Source: Candidatus Saccharimonadota bacterium
Lineage (GTDB): Bacteria; Patescibacteriota; Saccharimonadia; Saccharimonadales; UBA4665
Length of the DNA stretch: 64,000 nt
Direction of reading: 5' to 3'
Assembly: GCA_002746885.1 (NCBI GenBank)
Contig: PDRS01000005.1
Location: forward strand, 62,001 to 126,000
A model generated the notes under the pieces. That model saw nothing but the letters and a program-made list of their open reading frames with translations. It was not told the origin of the DNA and did no database searches. The position numbers and the translations under genes were made by a program. How positions within the stretch are numbered: the first letter of the stretch is position 1; every line of letters begins with the position of its first letter. Shown here one piece after another: positions 20,478 to 31,531 of this stretch.

Positions 20478-20639
20478 TTTTGGTAGACTGAAAACTGTCG
20501 GGTTCGCTCAAATGATGCTTTGGCGTCCTGACGAGCGAAGGCGAAAAATACTATGTATTGCCGCTGGAGGCGACCGAGTTTTTGCACTCAAATCATAACG
20601 GGTATTTCATAAACTCCGAACGAAAACGAACGAACGTCT

Positions 20640-23123
20640 ATGCAAGCAGATTACCAAGAATTCTCAAACTACCTGACCGAAAATGCTCGGCGCAGTCTCG
20701 CGCACGCTGGGACGATTGCTCGAGGCGTCGGTGATGCGTATATTGGCACAGAGCATTTGCTGCTTGGTGTACTTGCGCAGGACGGCTCTTTGGGCGGCAA
20801 AATCCTCGAGGATTCAGGCGTTACCTTACGTAAAGCGCAGCTCGTGTTAAAACTGACTCCAAAAACCCTTGTCGCAAATATGGGAGCCAAAGGCTACAGC
20901 GAAACGGCAAAACTGACTTTGCGTATGGCGTATGACATCGCTCAGGGTTACGGTCAAGACTACTGCGGCACCGAGCACATTTTGTACAGCCTGTTGACGC
21001 AGAAAAACTCTCGCGCAAGCGTCCTGCTGCGAGACATGAAAGTCAACACAGAAAGCATCTTAAACGAAGTAGAAAACTTCCTGAACCGTCAGTTCGATGC
21101 AGCCGAAAAAGATTCGGTCGAACCAGGCGGCCGCCGCGCGAGCCGAAAACCGAACCGCGGCGGCAAAAGTATTCTCGATCAGTTTGGCTCTGATATAACG
21201 GCGCTGGCGCGAGGCGGCAAGCTCGATCCTGTGGTCGGTAGGGATGCACAACTCAAACGCGTGATTACCATACTGAACCGCCGTGCCAAAAACAACCCCG
21301 TTCTCATTGGGGAGCCTGGCGTCGGAAAGACGGCCATTGTGGAAGGTCTGGCGCAGCGCATTGTGAGCGAAAATGTTCCCGACAGCTTGCTCGATAAGCG
21401 CATCGTCATGCTTGATTTGGCAGCGATGATCGCGGGCACGAAGTATCGCGGCGAGTTTGAAGAACGGCTTAAAAAAGTCATGCTTGAGCTCGAAAGCGAC
21501 AAACGGACGATTGTATTTATCGACGAGCTGCATCTCATCATTGGTGCTGGTTCTGCCGAAGGTTCGATGGACGCCGGAAATATCCTCAAGCCTGCCCTGG
21601 CGCGCGGGAAAATTCAGGTTATTGGTGCGACAACCACCGCAGAGTACACAAAGCATGTCGAAAAAGATGCCGCCCTTGAACGGCGTTTTCAACCAATACA
21701 GGTTCCAGAAACAACGGTGGCCGAGACCATTGCTATCCTGAAGGGCCTGCGAAGACATTACGAAGATTTCCACAGTGTTCTGATGGGCGATGAAGTCATA
21801 GAAGACACAGTTCATTTCGCAAAACGCTATGTGCAAGATCGCTTCATGCCAGACAAAGCTATCGATTTGCTCGATGAAACTGCCGCTCATTTGCGCGTCG
21901 AAAAGGGAAAAACCAGTCCAGAAATCCGTAAACTTCAAAAAGAACTCAAGCTTCTCGGCGCTCGTATCGACGAAGCGGTTGACCAGGAAGACTACGAGCG
22001 CGCTGCGCGCAGCAAAACGCGCGCCTCGCAAATTCAGCAAGAGCTCGACGCTCAGTACAAGGCAACAAAAACCAGCACGCAGCTCAAAATGACGAGCGAC
22101 GACGTCGCTGAGGTTGTTTCGCGTATTACGGGCATACCCGTGCGCAAAGTTATGAAAAGCGAGGCAAAATATCTTTTACGGCTCGAAAAAAATATATCGC
22201 GCCATGTCATTGGCCAGCCAGAGGCAATCGAAGCAGTCAGCAGGGCAGTGCGGCGAAACAGGAGCGGTATAAGCGCCGCAAACCGTCCAATTGGCTCGTT
22301 TATTTTTCTCGGTCCGACTGGTGTTGGTAAAACAGAGCTTGCGCGAGTGCTGGCGCGCGAGTTTTTTGGCAGCGAAAACGCGCTGGTGAAAATAGACATG
22401 AGCGAATTTGGCGAACACCACAATGTGTCGCGGCTTCTTGGTGCGCCAGCTGGGTATGTCGGCTATGACGACGGCGGCCAGCTGACCGACAAAATTCGCC
22501 GCCAGCCCTACAGTCTTGTGCTGTTTGACGAAATAGAAAAAGCTCATCCCGACGTTTTCAATATGCTCCTGCAGCTGCTCGAGGACGGCTATGTCACGGA
22601 CAGTAAAGGTCGGCGCGTAGATTTTACGAACACCATTGTTATCATGACGAGCAACATCGGTGCGGACAAGCTGCAGAAAGAAGCAGTCTTTGGGTTTCAG
22701 GCGGAGCGCGCAAGCGACATGAGCAGTCTCGACGCCATGCACGAACAAAACAAACAAAACGTCCTCGACCGGCTCAAAAAAGAACTGCGGCCAGAGCTAC
22801 TGAACCGTATCGACAAAACAATTGTATTTCGCGGTCTAACCAAAAAAGATATTTACAAGATCATCAACTTGCAAATAGACGAGCTGCGCAAGCGGCTCCA
22901 AAAACACGGCATAAGCGTGCAGCTGACGACCGCAGCGAAACAGTATTTGCTAACTCATGGGTACGATGCAAAAAATGGCGTTCGTCCACTGCGCCGTCTC
23001 ATTCAGGATACGCTCGAAGATCAGCTGGCGCTAGATTTGCTGGAAGAGAAATACGTCAAAGGCGACATTGTCCACGTCGGTGCGCGCAATGAAGCACTAA
23101 GCTACACGGCGGCCGCAGAATAA
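20640..23123 (+). CDS. clpC: Clp protease ATPase ClpC-type (two AAA+ domains, short M-domain)
   Basis: Clp N-domain, [42 protein letters not shown] ClpP-binding-type loop. Confidence 0.9.
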   Translation: MQADYQEFSNYLTENARRSLAHAGTIARGVGDAYIGTEHLLLGVLAQDGSLGGKILEDSGVTLRKAQLVLKLTPKTLVANMGAKGYSETAKLTLRMAYDIAQGYGQDYCGTEHILYSLLTQKNSRASVLLRDMKVNTESILNEVENFLNRQFDAAEKDSVEPGGRRASRKPNRGGKSILDQFGSDITALARGGKLDPVVGRDAQLKRVITILNRRAKNNPVLIGEPGVGKTAIVEGLAQRIVSENVPDSLLDKRIVMLDLAAMIAGTKYRGEFEERLKKVMLELESDKRTIVFIDELHLIIGAGSAEGSMDAGNILKPALARGKIQVIGATTTAEYTKHVEKDAALERRFQPIQVPETTVAETIAILKGLRRHYEDFHSVLMGDEVIEDTVHFAKRYVQDRFMPDKAIDLLDETAAHLRVEKGKTSPEIRKLQKELKLLGARIDEAVDQEDYERAARSKTRASQIQQELDAQYKATKTSTQLKMTSDDVAEVVSRITGIPVRKVMKSEAKYLLRLEKNISRHVIGQPEAIEAVSRAVRRNRSGISAANRPIGSFIFLGPTGVGKTELARVLAREFFGSENALVKIDMSEFGEHHNVSRLLGAPAGYVGYDDGGQLTDKIRRQPYSLVLFDEIEKAHPDVFNMLLQLLEDGYVTDSKGRRVDFTNTIVIMTSNIGADKLQKEAVFGFQAERASDMSSLDAMHEQNKQNVLDRLKKELRPELLNRIDKTIVFRGLTKKDIYKIINLQIDELRKRLQKHGISVQLTTAAKQYLLTHGYDAKNGVRPLRRLIQDTLEDQLALDLLEEKYVKGDIVHVGARNEALSYTAAAE

Positions 23124-23166
23124 CAGCGCTGCCGTTCTGCGGTGCTGTATCGCGTATAATACTGTT

Positions 23167-24153
23167 ATGCAAGCAAACCAAAAAACACATCGCCTGAGAC
23201 TGCTTTTTGTATTGCTTCTGTGGGTGGCCGCGCTGCTGCTTGTCTTTTCGAACCAGCAGCGGCTCGTTGATTGGTGGAAGCTACGCGGCTACGAGCCGTC
23301 GGCGCGCATAGCGGCAATCGCCGACCGCGCGAAAATGAATGACTTGGGAGAACGTTTATTCTTCGTCAATAAACCGCAAATTCTCGAAGGCAGCACATTT
23401 ACGCAAACTTGTCCGGTTGGCGCAGAAAAAACCGTTGTCCTCGGCTGTTACAAGGGTGGAGATAACGGAATCTTCCTGAGCAATGTGCAAGACGAGCGTC
23501 TTGACGGAGTCGTCGAGGTTACCGCTGCACACGAAATGTTGCATGCAGCCTATGAGCGGCTGTCGTCGGGCGAAAAGGAGCGGGTTGATGGCATGTTGCA
23601 AGCGTTTTATCGGTCTGGCCTAAATGATGAACGTATCGCAAAAACCATTGACTCCTACCGTCAAACGGAACCGAATGAAATCGTCAACGAAATGCACTCT
23701 ATCTTCGCCACCGAAGTCGTGGAGCTACCAGCCGAGCTTGAAACGTATTACGCCCGCTACTTTACCGACCGCCGCGCGGTGGCGGAGATTGCCGCTCGCT
23801 ATCAAGCCGAGTTTACTTCACGGCGCAAAGCGGTCGCGGATTACGATCAAGAGCTCAGCGTCCTAAAACAGACTATAGAAACGAATCGGGCGCGCCTGGA
23901 AACGGAGCGGGCGTACATAGCAAACTTGCAAGCAGAACTTGACGCGCTCCAAGCGGCGCAAGACATCGCGGCCTATAACAACCTTGTTGCGCCGTACAAC
24001 CAGGCGGTGCGCGCCTACAATAATTTGCTCGGCGAAACGCGCGCTCACATAAACGCATATAACGCCATTGTCGCAGCGCGCAACGCCATTGCTCTCGAAG
24101 AACAGCAGCTCGTCCGCGCGCTTTCCCCAGAATCCCTCCCCGCCCAAGAGTGA
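23167..24153 (+). CDS. membrane-anchored putative zinc metallopeptidase with coiled-coil C-terminus
   Basis: N-terminal TM (LLFVLLLWVAALLLVF), HEMLH at 23530-23544, long charged helical C-terminus. Confidence 0.55.
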   Translation: MQANQKTHRLRLLFVLLLWVAALLLVFSNQQRLVDWWKLRGYEPSARIAAIADRAKMNDLGERLFFVNKPQILEGSTFTQTCPVGAEKTVVLGCYKGGDNGIFLSNVQDERLDGVVEVTAAHEMLHAAYERLSSGEKERVDGMLQAFYRSGLNDERIAKTIDSYRQTEPNEIVNEMHSIFATEVVELPAELETYYARYFTDRRAVAEIAARYQAEFTSRRKAVADYDQELSVLKQTIETNRARLETERAYIANLQAELDALQAAQDIAAYNNLVAPYNQAVRAYNNLLGETRAHINAYNAIVAARNAIALEEQQLVRALSPESLPAQE

Positions 24154-24156
24154 CGT

Positions 24157-25674
24157 TTACTGTTCTGTTCGGGCGAGTACAGCATTTCCGCGAGGATCAG
24201 CAGCTAAAATAAAGGGACCGATTATCGAAGGAGGTAGTCCATCTGCTGTAGCTCCCGCTCTCGCATCTCGCATAAGGCTGTTGTACGTTGATTCTGCTGT
24301 GTCGCTTTGAGTTGTAGCTATGACGAGGTTAACTGCATCCATGTATCCTGTGAAATGAGCCGTTAGGTCTCGGCTGTGCCTGTCAGGCAATTCGCGACGA
24401 CCCTGAATGGCGAAGATCGCTTTGAGGTTTTTGAGGCCGTGAATGTCTATCTGTCTAAAATCCCCAATGTTGCGCGGATGGTAGGCTATGGCGTAGCCAT
24501 GCTGTGCTTCTTTACTGCCGTCAAAACCCCGAAGAGCTGCCTCTGAGCCATTAGTAAAGTCGAAAAGACGGCCGAATGTCGGAGGGCTGCTATAGCCAGC
24601 AACTATCTTCATACCATCGATAACTATATTCTCTGCGCGTATATCTTGCGGTGTTAGGCTGTTCGGATCCGGCCGCGCGAGATCGCCAATTTGCACAATG
24701 TATAACTTTTGGTCGGCGGGGGAGCCGCCTGTGCCAACAAATTCAACGTAGAAAGGAGAATCCTGGCCGTTTCTCTTTCGTTCGGGATCTAGTTGTTCCA
24801 TATACTGTTTCAGCGCGCCTAAGGTCATCATCTCGTCGGGTGTATAAAAATGTGTTCGCCACGGTGCTCTATGTTCACGGTTTACTGCGCTCCATTTCTG
24901 AGTATCTTCGTGAGCCAAGAAATATGAAGGGGTTAATAAATTCGCCTCCGCCATTTGTTGTTCGCGGTAGAGCATACTGTGTAACGTTTTGCCAATGACC
25001 GAATCATCTGGGTCGATAGTTTCGCCAATAGCATCTAGTGGAATAATTGGATGGCGACCGTCGTCGACGGCACCGCCATAGCCCGTTTCAACACGAAAAT
25101 ATCCGTCAGTGTATCGATCTGTACTGCTCACGAAGTGGCCGGAAAAAGGCACTGTGAACGTAGCGGGTTGGTAGTCTTCGGGATATTTGCTGGCGTCTTC
25201 CCTCAAGCCAGGAATAGACTGTATAAACGCAGCAAAGCCAGGTGGCAGCTCTTTTCTCTCGCGAAATATGCGAGCGGTGTCGCTAGAGTAGCTGGCTGTG
25301 ACTTTCTTGAGAGCCTGGGAAAGTGTTTCGTTGTCTGTGCCGTGCGCCCCACTTTCGTATGTACCAGTCCCCAGAGCATCGGCGCGGCCAGAGGAGCGTG
25401 TCATGACTGGACCACCAAAATCGCCCGCAAGATCGGTTGCGATTGCGACGAGATGCTTAAGATAGTTTGAATCGATTTGTAAGGACGACACTACGTCTTC
25501 GGGAGTGCACTGAGAATCGTCGGCCTCTGCAATCGTCGGTAGCCCCGAGGCGCGGAGCTGCTCATCGATTTCTTCCTGAGAAATCGGATACATGCGAGGC
25601 ACATACAGGCCCGAATTCTCGATGACGGACGTTGACCTGCGCAGCTCATCGTATTTTTCACCATAATATGGCAT
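24157..25674 (-). CDS. protein with PEP-synthase/PPDK N-terminal (ATP-grasp)-like region
   Basis: VMTRSSGRADALGTGTYESGAHG...SGHFVSSTDRYTDGYFRVETGYGGAV resembles PPDK_N motifs. Confidence 0.5.
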   Translation of the reverse strand: MPYYGEKYDELRRSTSVIENSGLYVPRMYPISQEEIDEQLRASGLPTIAEADDSQCTPEDVVSSLQIDSNYLKHLVAIATDLAGDFGGPVMTRSSGRADALGTGTYESGAHGTDNETLSQALKKVTASYSSDTARIFRERKELPPGFAAFIQSIPGLREDASKYPEDYQPATFTVPFSGHFVSSTDRYTDGYFRVETGYGGAVDDGRHPIIPLDAIGETIDPDDSVIGKTLHSMLYREQQMAEANLLTPSYFLAHEDTQKWSAVNREHRAPWRTHFYTPDEMMTLGALKQYMEQLDPERKRNGQDSPFYVEFVGTGGSPADQKLYIVQIGDLARPDPNSLTPQDIRAENIVIDGMKIVAGYSSPPTFGRLFDFTNGSEAALRGFDGSKEAQHGYAIAYHPRNIGDFRQIDIHGLKNLKAIFAIQGRRELPDRHSRDLTAHFTGYMDAVNLVIATTQSDTAESTYNSLMRDARAGATADGLPPSIIGPFILAADPRGNAVLARTEQ

Positions 25675-25783
25675 AGTGTCAGTGTATAAGATTTGCTTGA
25701 CAAATACAAGAAAAAGCGGTTTAGGTGCGATGAGAAACGGCGGTTTCTACTAAGTGTGAAAACTGCGGTATACTACAGGGCAT

Positions 25784-27136
25784 ATGGCGAAACAGAGCGT
25801 GAAATATGTGTGTGGAAGCTGCGGGGCGCACAGTGCAGCGTGGGCGGGCCGATGCAGCCAGTGCGGTGAATGGAACAGTATACAGGAAGAACCGCAGCTC
25901 GTTGCTCCAAACGCGCAGGGCGCCAAACCGGCCGGCAAAAAGCTGTCTTCTCAGGCTGTTGTGACATCAAAGCGAGCCGTCGAACAGCGGATTGCGACAA
26001 CACTTTCCGACATCGACATGGTGCTTGGCGGCGGATTGGTCGCTGGCGGCGTCGTGTTGATTGCCGGCCAGCCAGGTATTGGCAAAAGTACCTTACTCAT
26101 GCAGTTGGCAAATGCCGTGTCGCAAAAAGAGGCCGTTCTTTACGTCAGCGGCGAAGAATCTGAACATCAGGTTGCGATGCGCGCAGGCCGGTTGGGCGCC
26201 GCTAGCAAAAAACTACGCATAGCAAGCAGCAATTCGGCCGATGACACAGCCGCAACCATACTCAGCGGCGAGTACGCCCTTGTCGTCGTCGATTCGGTTC
26301 AGACTATGGCGGTTTCTGGGGTGAGTTCGGCGCCAGGCAGCGTCAGTCAAATCACCAACAGCACCAACTATTTGCTTCAGGCGGCCAAGCAGTCAAACAC
26401 CGCGCTTGTCATTGTCGGTCATGTTACGAAAGAAGGGTCTATTGCCGGACCGAAACTGCTTGAGCACATTGTCGACGTAGTGCTGACGCTGGAAGGCGAA
26501 GCGTACGGCGGCTTTAAGGTGCTGCGGGCAACCAAAAACCGGTTTGGACCGACAACCGAAGCCGCTATTATGGAAATGGACGAAGCGGGGCTGCGTGCAG
26601 TTGCAAACCCATCGCAGGCGTTGCTCGAAGAACGTCAGGCCACCGACGGATCGGTTGTGCTCGCTACCATCGAAGGTACGAGGCCGCTACTAGTTGAAGT
26701 GCAAGCTTTGGTAAACAAAACAAACTATGGTTATCCAAAACGAGCAGCGAGCGGAATCGACCTCAACCGAGTAAATGTGCTCGTGGCCATGCTCGAGCGC
26801 CGTACCAAACTAAACCTGGCTGACCAGGATATTTACGTCAACATTGTCGGCGGTCTCCGGCTGCAAGATCCGGCAGCCGACCTCGCGGTGTGCATGGCAA
26901 TCGGTTCGGCTGCCAAGGGGCTGCAGTTGAAGCAAAATGCGGTTGTATTCGGCGAAGTTGGTCTTTCGGGCGAGGTTCGGCACGTGGCGTATATCGAAAA
27001 GCGGCTAGCCGAAGCAAAGAAGCTCGGTTTCGACTGTGCGATCGGTCCACAGAATCGTGCTGCCAAAAAGACTTCGCCGTTTCTCGTTTCGGTTCCCGAT
27101 GTCCGAACGGCTTTAAACCAATTCCTGCGAAAGTGA
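25784..27136 (+). CDS. radA: DNA repair protein RadA/Sms
   Basis: C4 finger YVCGSCGAHSAAWAGRCSQCGEW, GQPGIGKSTLLMQ, ATKNRFGPTTE. Confidence 0.95.
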   Translation: MAKQSVKYVCGSCGAHSAAWAGRCSQCGEWNSIQEEPQLVAPNAQGAKPAGKKLSSQAVVTSKRAVEQRIATTLSDIDMVLGGGLVAGGVVLIAGQPGIGKSTLLMQLANAVSQKEAVLYVSGEESEHQVAMRAGRLGAASKKLRIASSNSADDTAATILSGEYALVVVDSVQTMAVSGVSSAPGSVSQITNSTNYLLQAAKQSNTALVIVGHVTKEGSIAGPKLLEHIVDVVLTLEGEAYGGFKVLRATKNRFGPTTEAAIMEMDEAGLRAVANPSQALLEERQATDGSVVLATIEGTRPLLVEVQALVNKTNYGYPKRAASGIDLNRVNVLVAMLERRTKLNLADQDIYVNIVGGLRLQDPAADLAVCMAIGSAAKGLQLKQNAVVFGEVGLSGEVRHVAYIEKRLAEAKKLGFDCAIGPQNRAAKKTSPFLVSVPDVRTALNQFLRK

Positions 27137-27204
27137 CGCGGTAGCTTTAAACAGCGCTAGCTTGCCTGGTTCTAGCGAGCCGCAAGGGCTATATCTCGCT
27201 CAAC

Positions 27205-30159
27205 TTAAGATTCAGAATCGGACGATCCGACAACTGTCACGCTGGCGTTGTCGCTTGCTTGGTAAAGCACGCTGTCGGTAACTTGGACGGTTATTTGCAC
27301 TGTTTCGTCCTCGTCGCCGCTCGGAACGTACGTAAACTGGTAGTCGCCGCTCGCTCCGACGGCCTGCGATTGCACCGATTGCCCATTTATGAGCAGCGCA
27401 AGCGTACCAGGGAAGTCTGGTCGTGCGCCGCTGCTCAGCGGGTGAGTGCCTTGGTCGACGCGAACCCGAATAGTACAGCCAGCTTGCGGACAGGTGAGCT
27501 CGGCTTGGCTGCTACTGGAAGCGCCGTTGATTGCAGTGATAGCGGCCGTCGGCTTCGTGTCGTTACAGTTGTGAATGTCATCTTTACTGACGGTTGGGGC
27601 GCTTCCGCCAGTACTGCCGCCGGCAAAAACATCGACATTCCAGTTTGCAGCGTTGCTGTTTCTTGCCTTGTACTGGGCGAGCGGCGGTGTGCAGTTGGTG
27701 GCAAGCTTGTTAGATACCTTGTCAAGCGTTTCGTTTGTTGATTTTGACTGTCCGACATACCAAGAGGGGAATAAGTCTGTGCTTCTGCTCGGGACAACCT
27801 GGCCATAGCCGTTGCGCTTGCGGTTTACGAAAGCGGGCAGCGTCTTTATGCCGTTCGGTTGCTCCCAGTTGTCAGCGGGACCTGCTCGGTCATGCGCGCC
27901 CTGCATAAACTGTTTCATGATAGGGGCGGTCATGTTTTCGGGCTGCCCCCAGTACGGTACGGTACGAGTGTGGTTGCCGACCCATATGCCAGCGGAATAT
28001 TTTTTCGACCAGCTAACCATGACGCCGTCTAATAGGTCATTCGTCGTGCCAGTTTTGATGGCGATGCGCCAGCCTTTGTAGCGATGGAATTTCAAGCCGC
28101 TACAACTTTGTTCGCTACACCTGTTGCCGAGGTACGAAGCATTTGGGTCAGACGCCATGTCGCTAACAATGTAGGCCGAATCGGGCTTTACGATTTGTTT
28201 GCCTTCGGGCTGTTCAAACTTCTTCAGCGTTTTGCCGCTGGCATTTTTGACTTCGAGAATGAATGTTTGGGGGATAGACTTGCCCATGCGCGAAATCGAC
28301 GCAATGCCGTTGACGTGATCGTTCAGGTGCAAGTACGCGCCGTCGCCGATGCCGGCTGCGGCATAACACTGTGTCTCGTCGGCTTTTGTGGCGGTGGTGA
28401 CATCGGTGCCGTCTTTAAAGCAGCGGTAGCCGTCGGGATTACTCATCAACCCGTCCACAGTGGAAATAACTTTATTTATGGAGTTAATCCGCCCAGGGCT
28501 GGTGTCGTTTGGCACTGCCGAGACAAAGGCTTTTACTGCCGGCACGTTTCGAGAGCCGCCCAGCGCGTAGCGAAGCGTCATCGGACCAGGATAGCGGCGG
28601 TCGAAGTCAAATAGGCAGTTACCGCCTCTCTCTGGTCGCGCGCGGTTGGTGCAAACATACTGCGCAACTGGTCCTTGTTTGTCGTAGAGGACGCTGCCTG
28701 CGCCAACGTTTTTGTTGTTGTCGATGAAAGTAAGATAGTTGTATGGCTTTATGCTAGAACCAGGCGAAATATACATATCGGTAGCGTAGTTGTTTTCGCC
28801 GTATCCGGGCGTGTCGAAACCCCAGCCGCCGACAAGTGCGACAACTTGGCCAGTTGCGTTATCCTCGGCGATAAACGCGCCGACATCTGCGCGCTGTCGA
28901 GTCATTTGCGCTCGGCCGTCGGCCATAGACTTTTCAGCTAGCGCCTGAAGCTCCATGTCGACCGTGGTTATCACCTTCCAGCCGCCGTTGTCGACGGCTG
29001 CTTTTGGAAACGATCGATAAAGCTCGCTCTTTGCCGCTTTCACAAAATACGGCGCCTTTATATTGACATACTTGTCTTGGCGAGGTTTAACTTGCGCGAG
29101 AATATCAACCTTTTTTGCTTCTTCGGCTTGTTTCTTTGAAATGTATTTTTCATCGACCATAACGTCAATGATGTAGTGCTGTCGTGCTATGAGCCATTCT
29201 TTGTCGAAGTAGTTCGTGCCGAGGCTTTTGTTGAACTCGGGGCTGCTGAAGGGCGAAAGCACCGAAGGCGACTTCGGTATAGCTGCGAGCATAGTTGCCT
29301 GAGCGAGGCTGAGGTCTTTCGCGCTGACGCCAAAATAATCTTGGGCGGCTGTCTCCACTCCGTAATTGACGTTTCCGTACGGAGCCATATTGAGATAGCC
29401 GGTTAGTATTTCTTTTTTGCTGTATTCGCGCTCAAGCTCCACGGCGAGAATAAGCTCCTTGATTTTCCGGCTCACCGTGCGCTCATTTTCCCATCCTTCG
29501 CTGAGTTTCACGAGTTGCTGTGTGATAGTCGATCCGCCTTGGCGTCCGCCGCTACCTCCTTTGATTTCGTTGACTGCGGCGCGCAAAATACCTCGCGTAT
29601 CAAAAGCGCCGTGTTCGAAAAAGTTGCGGTCTTCTATGGCGAGCGTCGCTTGTTTCATAACTTCGGCAATTTGCTCGTCTTTAACGGGGACGCGTTTTTT
29701 AGCATTGTAGTCTTGATAAAGAAGCACAGTGCCTGATCGGTCGTAATATGTGATACTGCCGCCGAAGTTATTGCCGCTGACGTCATTGATTTTCGGTAAA
29801 TCTTTACGAAAATACGCAAACACCCCGACGATGATCAAAAATCCAACCACAAACGTCACACCGGTGATTTTGAGCGCCATGAGCAGACCTTCGCGGCTAA
29901 ACCAATATTTTATGGCGCGCTTTGGGCTCATGCGGTACAAAAGCCGTTTCCATGGTTCGGCAGGCAGGCTGCTCAGGTAGGCGGCTTTACGGCGCGCTTT
30001 GGCTTCGCGGCTGGCCTTGCGGCGTTCGTTCAATGTGCGGTTGAGTTTTACGGTTTTGCCGCTGCGGGTCACAAACGTATTTGACTTTGCTTTGGCTGCT
30101 TTTGATCGCCGCGGTCGGTTTGATGCAGGCTTTTTCATGCGTATCCGTTCATACTCCAT
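27205..30159 (-). CDS. penicillin-binding protein 1A (transglycosylase/transpeptidase)
   Basis: EDRNFFEHGAFDTRGILRA, GGSTITQQLVK, SPGSSIKPYNYL, AIKTGTTNDLLDG. Confidence 0.93.
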   Translation of the reverse strand: MEYERIRMKKPASNRPRRSKAAKAKSNTFVTRSGKTVKLNRTLNERRKASREAKARRKAAYLSSLPAEPWKRLLYRMSPKRAIKYWFSREGLLMALKITGVTFVVGFLIIVGVFAYFRKDLPKINDVSGNNFGGSITYYDRSGTVLLYQDYNAKKRVPVKDEQIAEVMKQATLAIEDRNFFEHGAFDTRGILRAAVNEIKGGSGGRQGGSTITQQLVKLSEGWENERTVSRKIKELILAVELEREYSKKEILTGYLNMAPYGNVNYGVETAAQDYFGVSAKDLSLAQATMLAAIPKSPSVLSPFSSPEFNKSLGTNYFDKEWLIARQHYIIDVMVDEKYISKKQAEEAKKVDILAQVKPRQDKYVNIKAPYFVKAAKSELYRSFPKAAVDNGGWKVITTVDMELQALAEKSMADGRAQMTRQRADVGAFIAEDNATGQVVALVGGWGFDTPGYGENNYATDMYISPGSSIKPYNYLTFIDNNKNVGAGSVLYDKQGPVAQYVCTNRARPERGGNCLFDFDRRYPGPMTLRYALGGSRNVPAVKAFVSAVPNDTSPGRINSINKVISTVDGLMSNPDGYRCFKDGTDVTTATKADETQCYAAAGIGDGAYLHLNDHVNGIASISRMGKSIPQTFILEVKNASGKTLKKFEQPEGKQIVKPDSAYIVSDMASDPNASYLGNRCSEQSCSGLKFHRYKGWRIAIKTGTTNDLLDGVMVSWSKKYSAGIWVGNHTRTVPYWGQPENMTAPIMKQFMQGAHDRAGPADNWEQPNGIKTLPAFVNRKRNGYGQVVPSRSTDLFPSWYVGQSKSTNETLDKVSNKLATNCTPPLAQYKARNSNAANWNVDVFAGGSTGGSAPTVSKDDIHNCNDTKPTAAITAINGASSSSQAELTCPQAGCTIRVRVDQGTHPLSSGARPDFPGTLALLINGQSVQSQAVGASGDYQFTYVPSGDEDETVQITVQVTDSVLYQASDNASVTVVGSSDSES

Positions 30160-30247
30160 TTAGTGCTTGCTCTAGTATAGCAAAATTGAGCCAATGAAAC
30201 ACAAGCAAAATGCACTACTCAGAGTAATACGCTGAGCGCACAACCTC

Positions 30248-30276
30248 TTAACTCTTTCTGCTGAAATCTGTATACT
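30248..30276 (+). promoter_or_regulatory. promoter TTAACT-17-TATACT of tyrS
   Basis: -10 ends 7 nt before ATG; extended -35 CTTAACTCTTT identical to the hisS promoter. Confidence 0.75.
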
Positions 30277-30283
30277 AGCTAGC

Positions 30284-31531
30284 ATGAAACTTTCCGAAGA
30301 ACTCGCATGGCGAGGATTTATGCACCAAACAACCTACAAAGATGCAACGGCGCTCGACGGCGCGCCGATTACGTTTTTCTGCGGCGTCGACCCGAGCGCA
30401 GACAGTATGACTGTCGGCAATCTAGCGACAGCCATGATGATCCGCCGCTTCATAGACCACGGCCACAAGGCGATATTGCTCGTCGGTGGGGCAACTGGTT
30501 TGATCGGCGACCCTGACGGCAAAAAACAAGAGCGCGATTTGCTGTCTGTCGACGATGTCGCGCGCAACAAAGCGGCAATTGTCGCGCAGTATCAGACGCT
30601 TTTCGCCGACCAATCTTTCGAAGTTGTCGACAACTACGACTGGTTTAAGGATTTCAACTATCTCGATTTTCTTCGGGAAGTTGGCAAGCATGTACCGCTG
30701 AGTCAAATGCTCGGCCGCGAGTTCGTGCAAGAACGTCTGGGCGACGACGGCAGCGGAATTTCATACGCTGAGTTTAGTTACACGCTCATTCAGGGCTATG
30801 ATTTTCTCTACCTTTACCGCGAAAAGGGCGTTCGTTTGCAAGTAGCTGGCTCTGACCAGTGGGGTAACTGTATTTCTGGCGTCGAGCTGATTCGCCGCGC
30901 AGAAGGGGGCGAGGCGCACGTCTGGACGACGCCGCTTGTCGTCAATAAATCAACTGGCGTCAAGTTTGGCAAAAGCGAAAGCGGTGCGGTATGGCTTGCG
31001 GCAGACAAAACCTCGCCGACAGCGTTTTACCAGTTCTGGATAAATTGCGATGATCTTGGCGTTGCAGATTACCTGAAAATCTACACTTTGCTCAGCCGCG
31101 AAGAAATTACCGCCATTATGGCCAAGCAGCAAGAGAACCCTGCCGCGCGCTATGCCCAAACGCGGCTGGCCGAAGAAGTAACTCGGCTCGTGCATGGCGA
31201 CGCTGCGTTGCTGAGTGCTCAGCGCGTGACCGCTTGTCTTGTCGGCGATGCGTCTGTCGGTGAGCTCGATGAAGCGGCGCTTACCGTCCTGCGTGCAGAA
31301 ATTCCAGCCGTGCAATCAAGTGAAACTGGTTCGCTTCTCGAAGCGCTCGTTGCGAGTGGACTTGCGCATTCAAAGGGCGACGCCCGTCGGCTTCTAAAAA
31401 ACAATGCCATTGCTGTCAACGGCGTCAAGACGACGCGCGAAACATTTAGCGCTGATTCATTTCAGCATGGGCGCGCGCTCTTGCGCCGCGGCAAAGCATA
31501 CCGCGATGCTGCGCTTGTCGAACGGGTGTAA
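30284..31531 (+). CDS. tyrS: tyrosyl-tRNA synthetase
   Basis: CGVDPSADS, LVGGATGLIGDPDGKKQER, KFGKSESGAVWL, C-terminal S4 domain. Confidence 0.93.
   Translation: MKLSEELAWRGFMHQTTYKDATALDGAPITFFCGVDPSADSMTVGNLATAMMIRRFIDHGHKAILLVGGATGLIGDPDGKKQERDLLSVDDVARNKAAIVAQYQTLFADQSFEVVDNYDWFKDFNYLDFLREVGKHVPLSQMLGREFVQERLGDDGSGISYAEFSYTLIQGYDFLYLYREKGVRLQVAGSDQWGNCISGVELIRRAEGGEAHVWTTPLVVNKSTGVKFGKSESGAVWLAADKTSPTAFYQFWINCDDLGVADYLKIYTLLSREEITAIMAKQQENPAARYAQTRLAEEVTRLVHGDAALLSAQRVTACLVGDASVGELDEAALTVLRAEIPAVQSSETGSLLEALVASGLAHSKGDARRLLKNNAIAVNGVKTTRETFSADSFQHGRALLRRGKAYRDAALVERV

Noticed and set aside
20512-20598. 28-codon uORF (MMLWRPDERRRKILCIAAGGDRVFALKS) in the clpC leader
   Set aside because: No SD and short; not enough support beyond chance.
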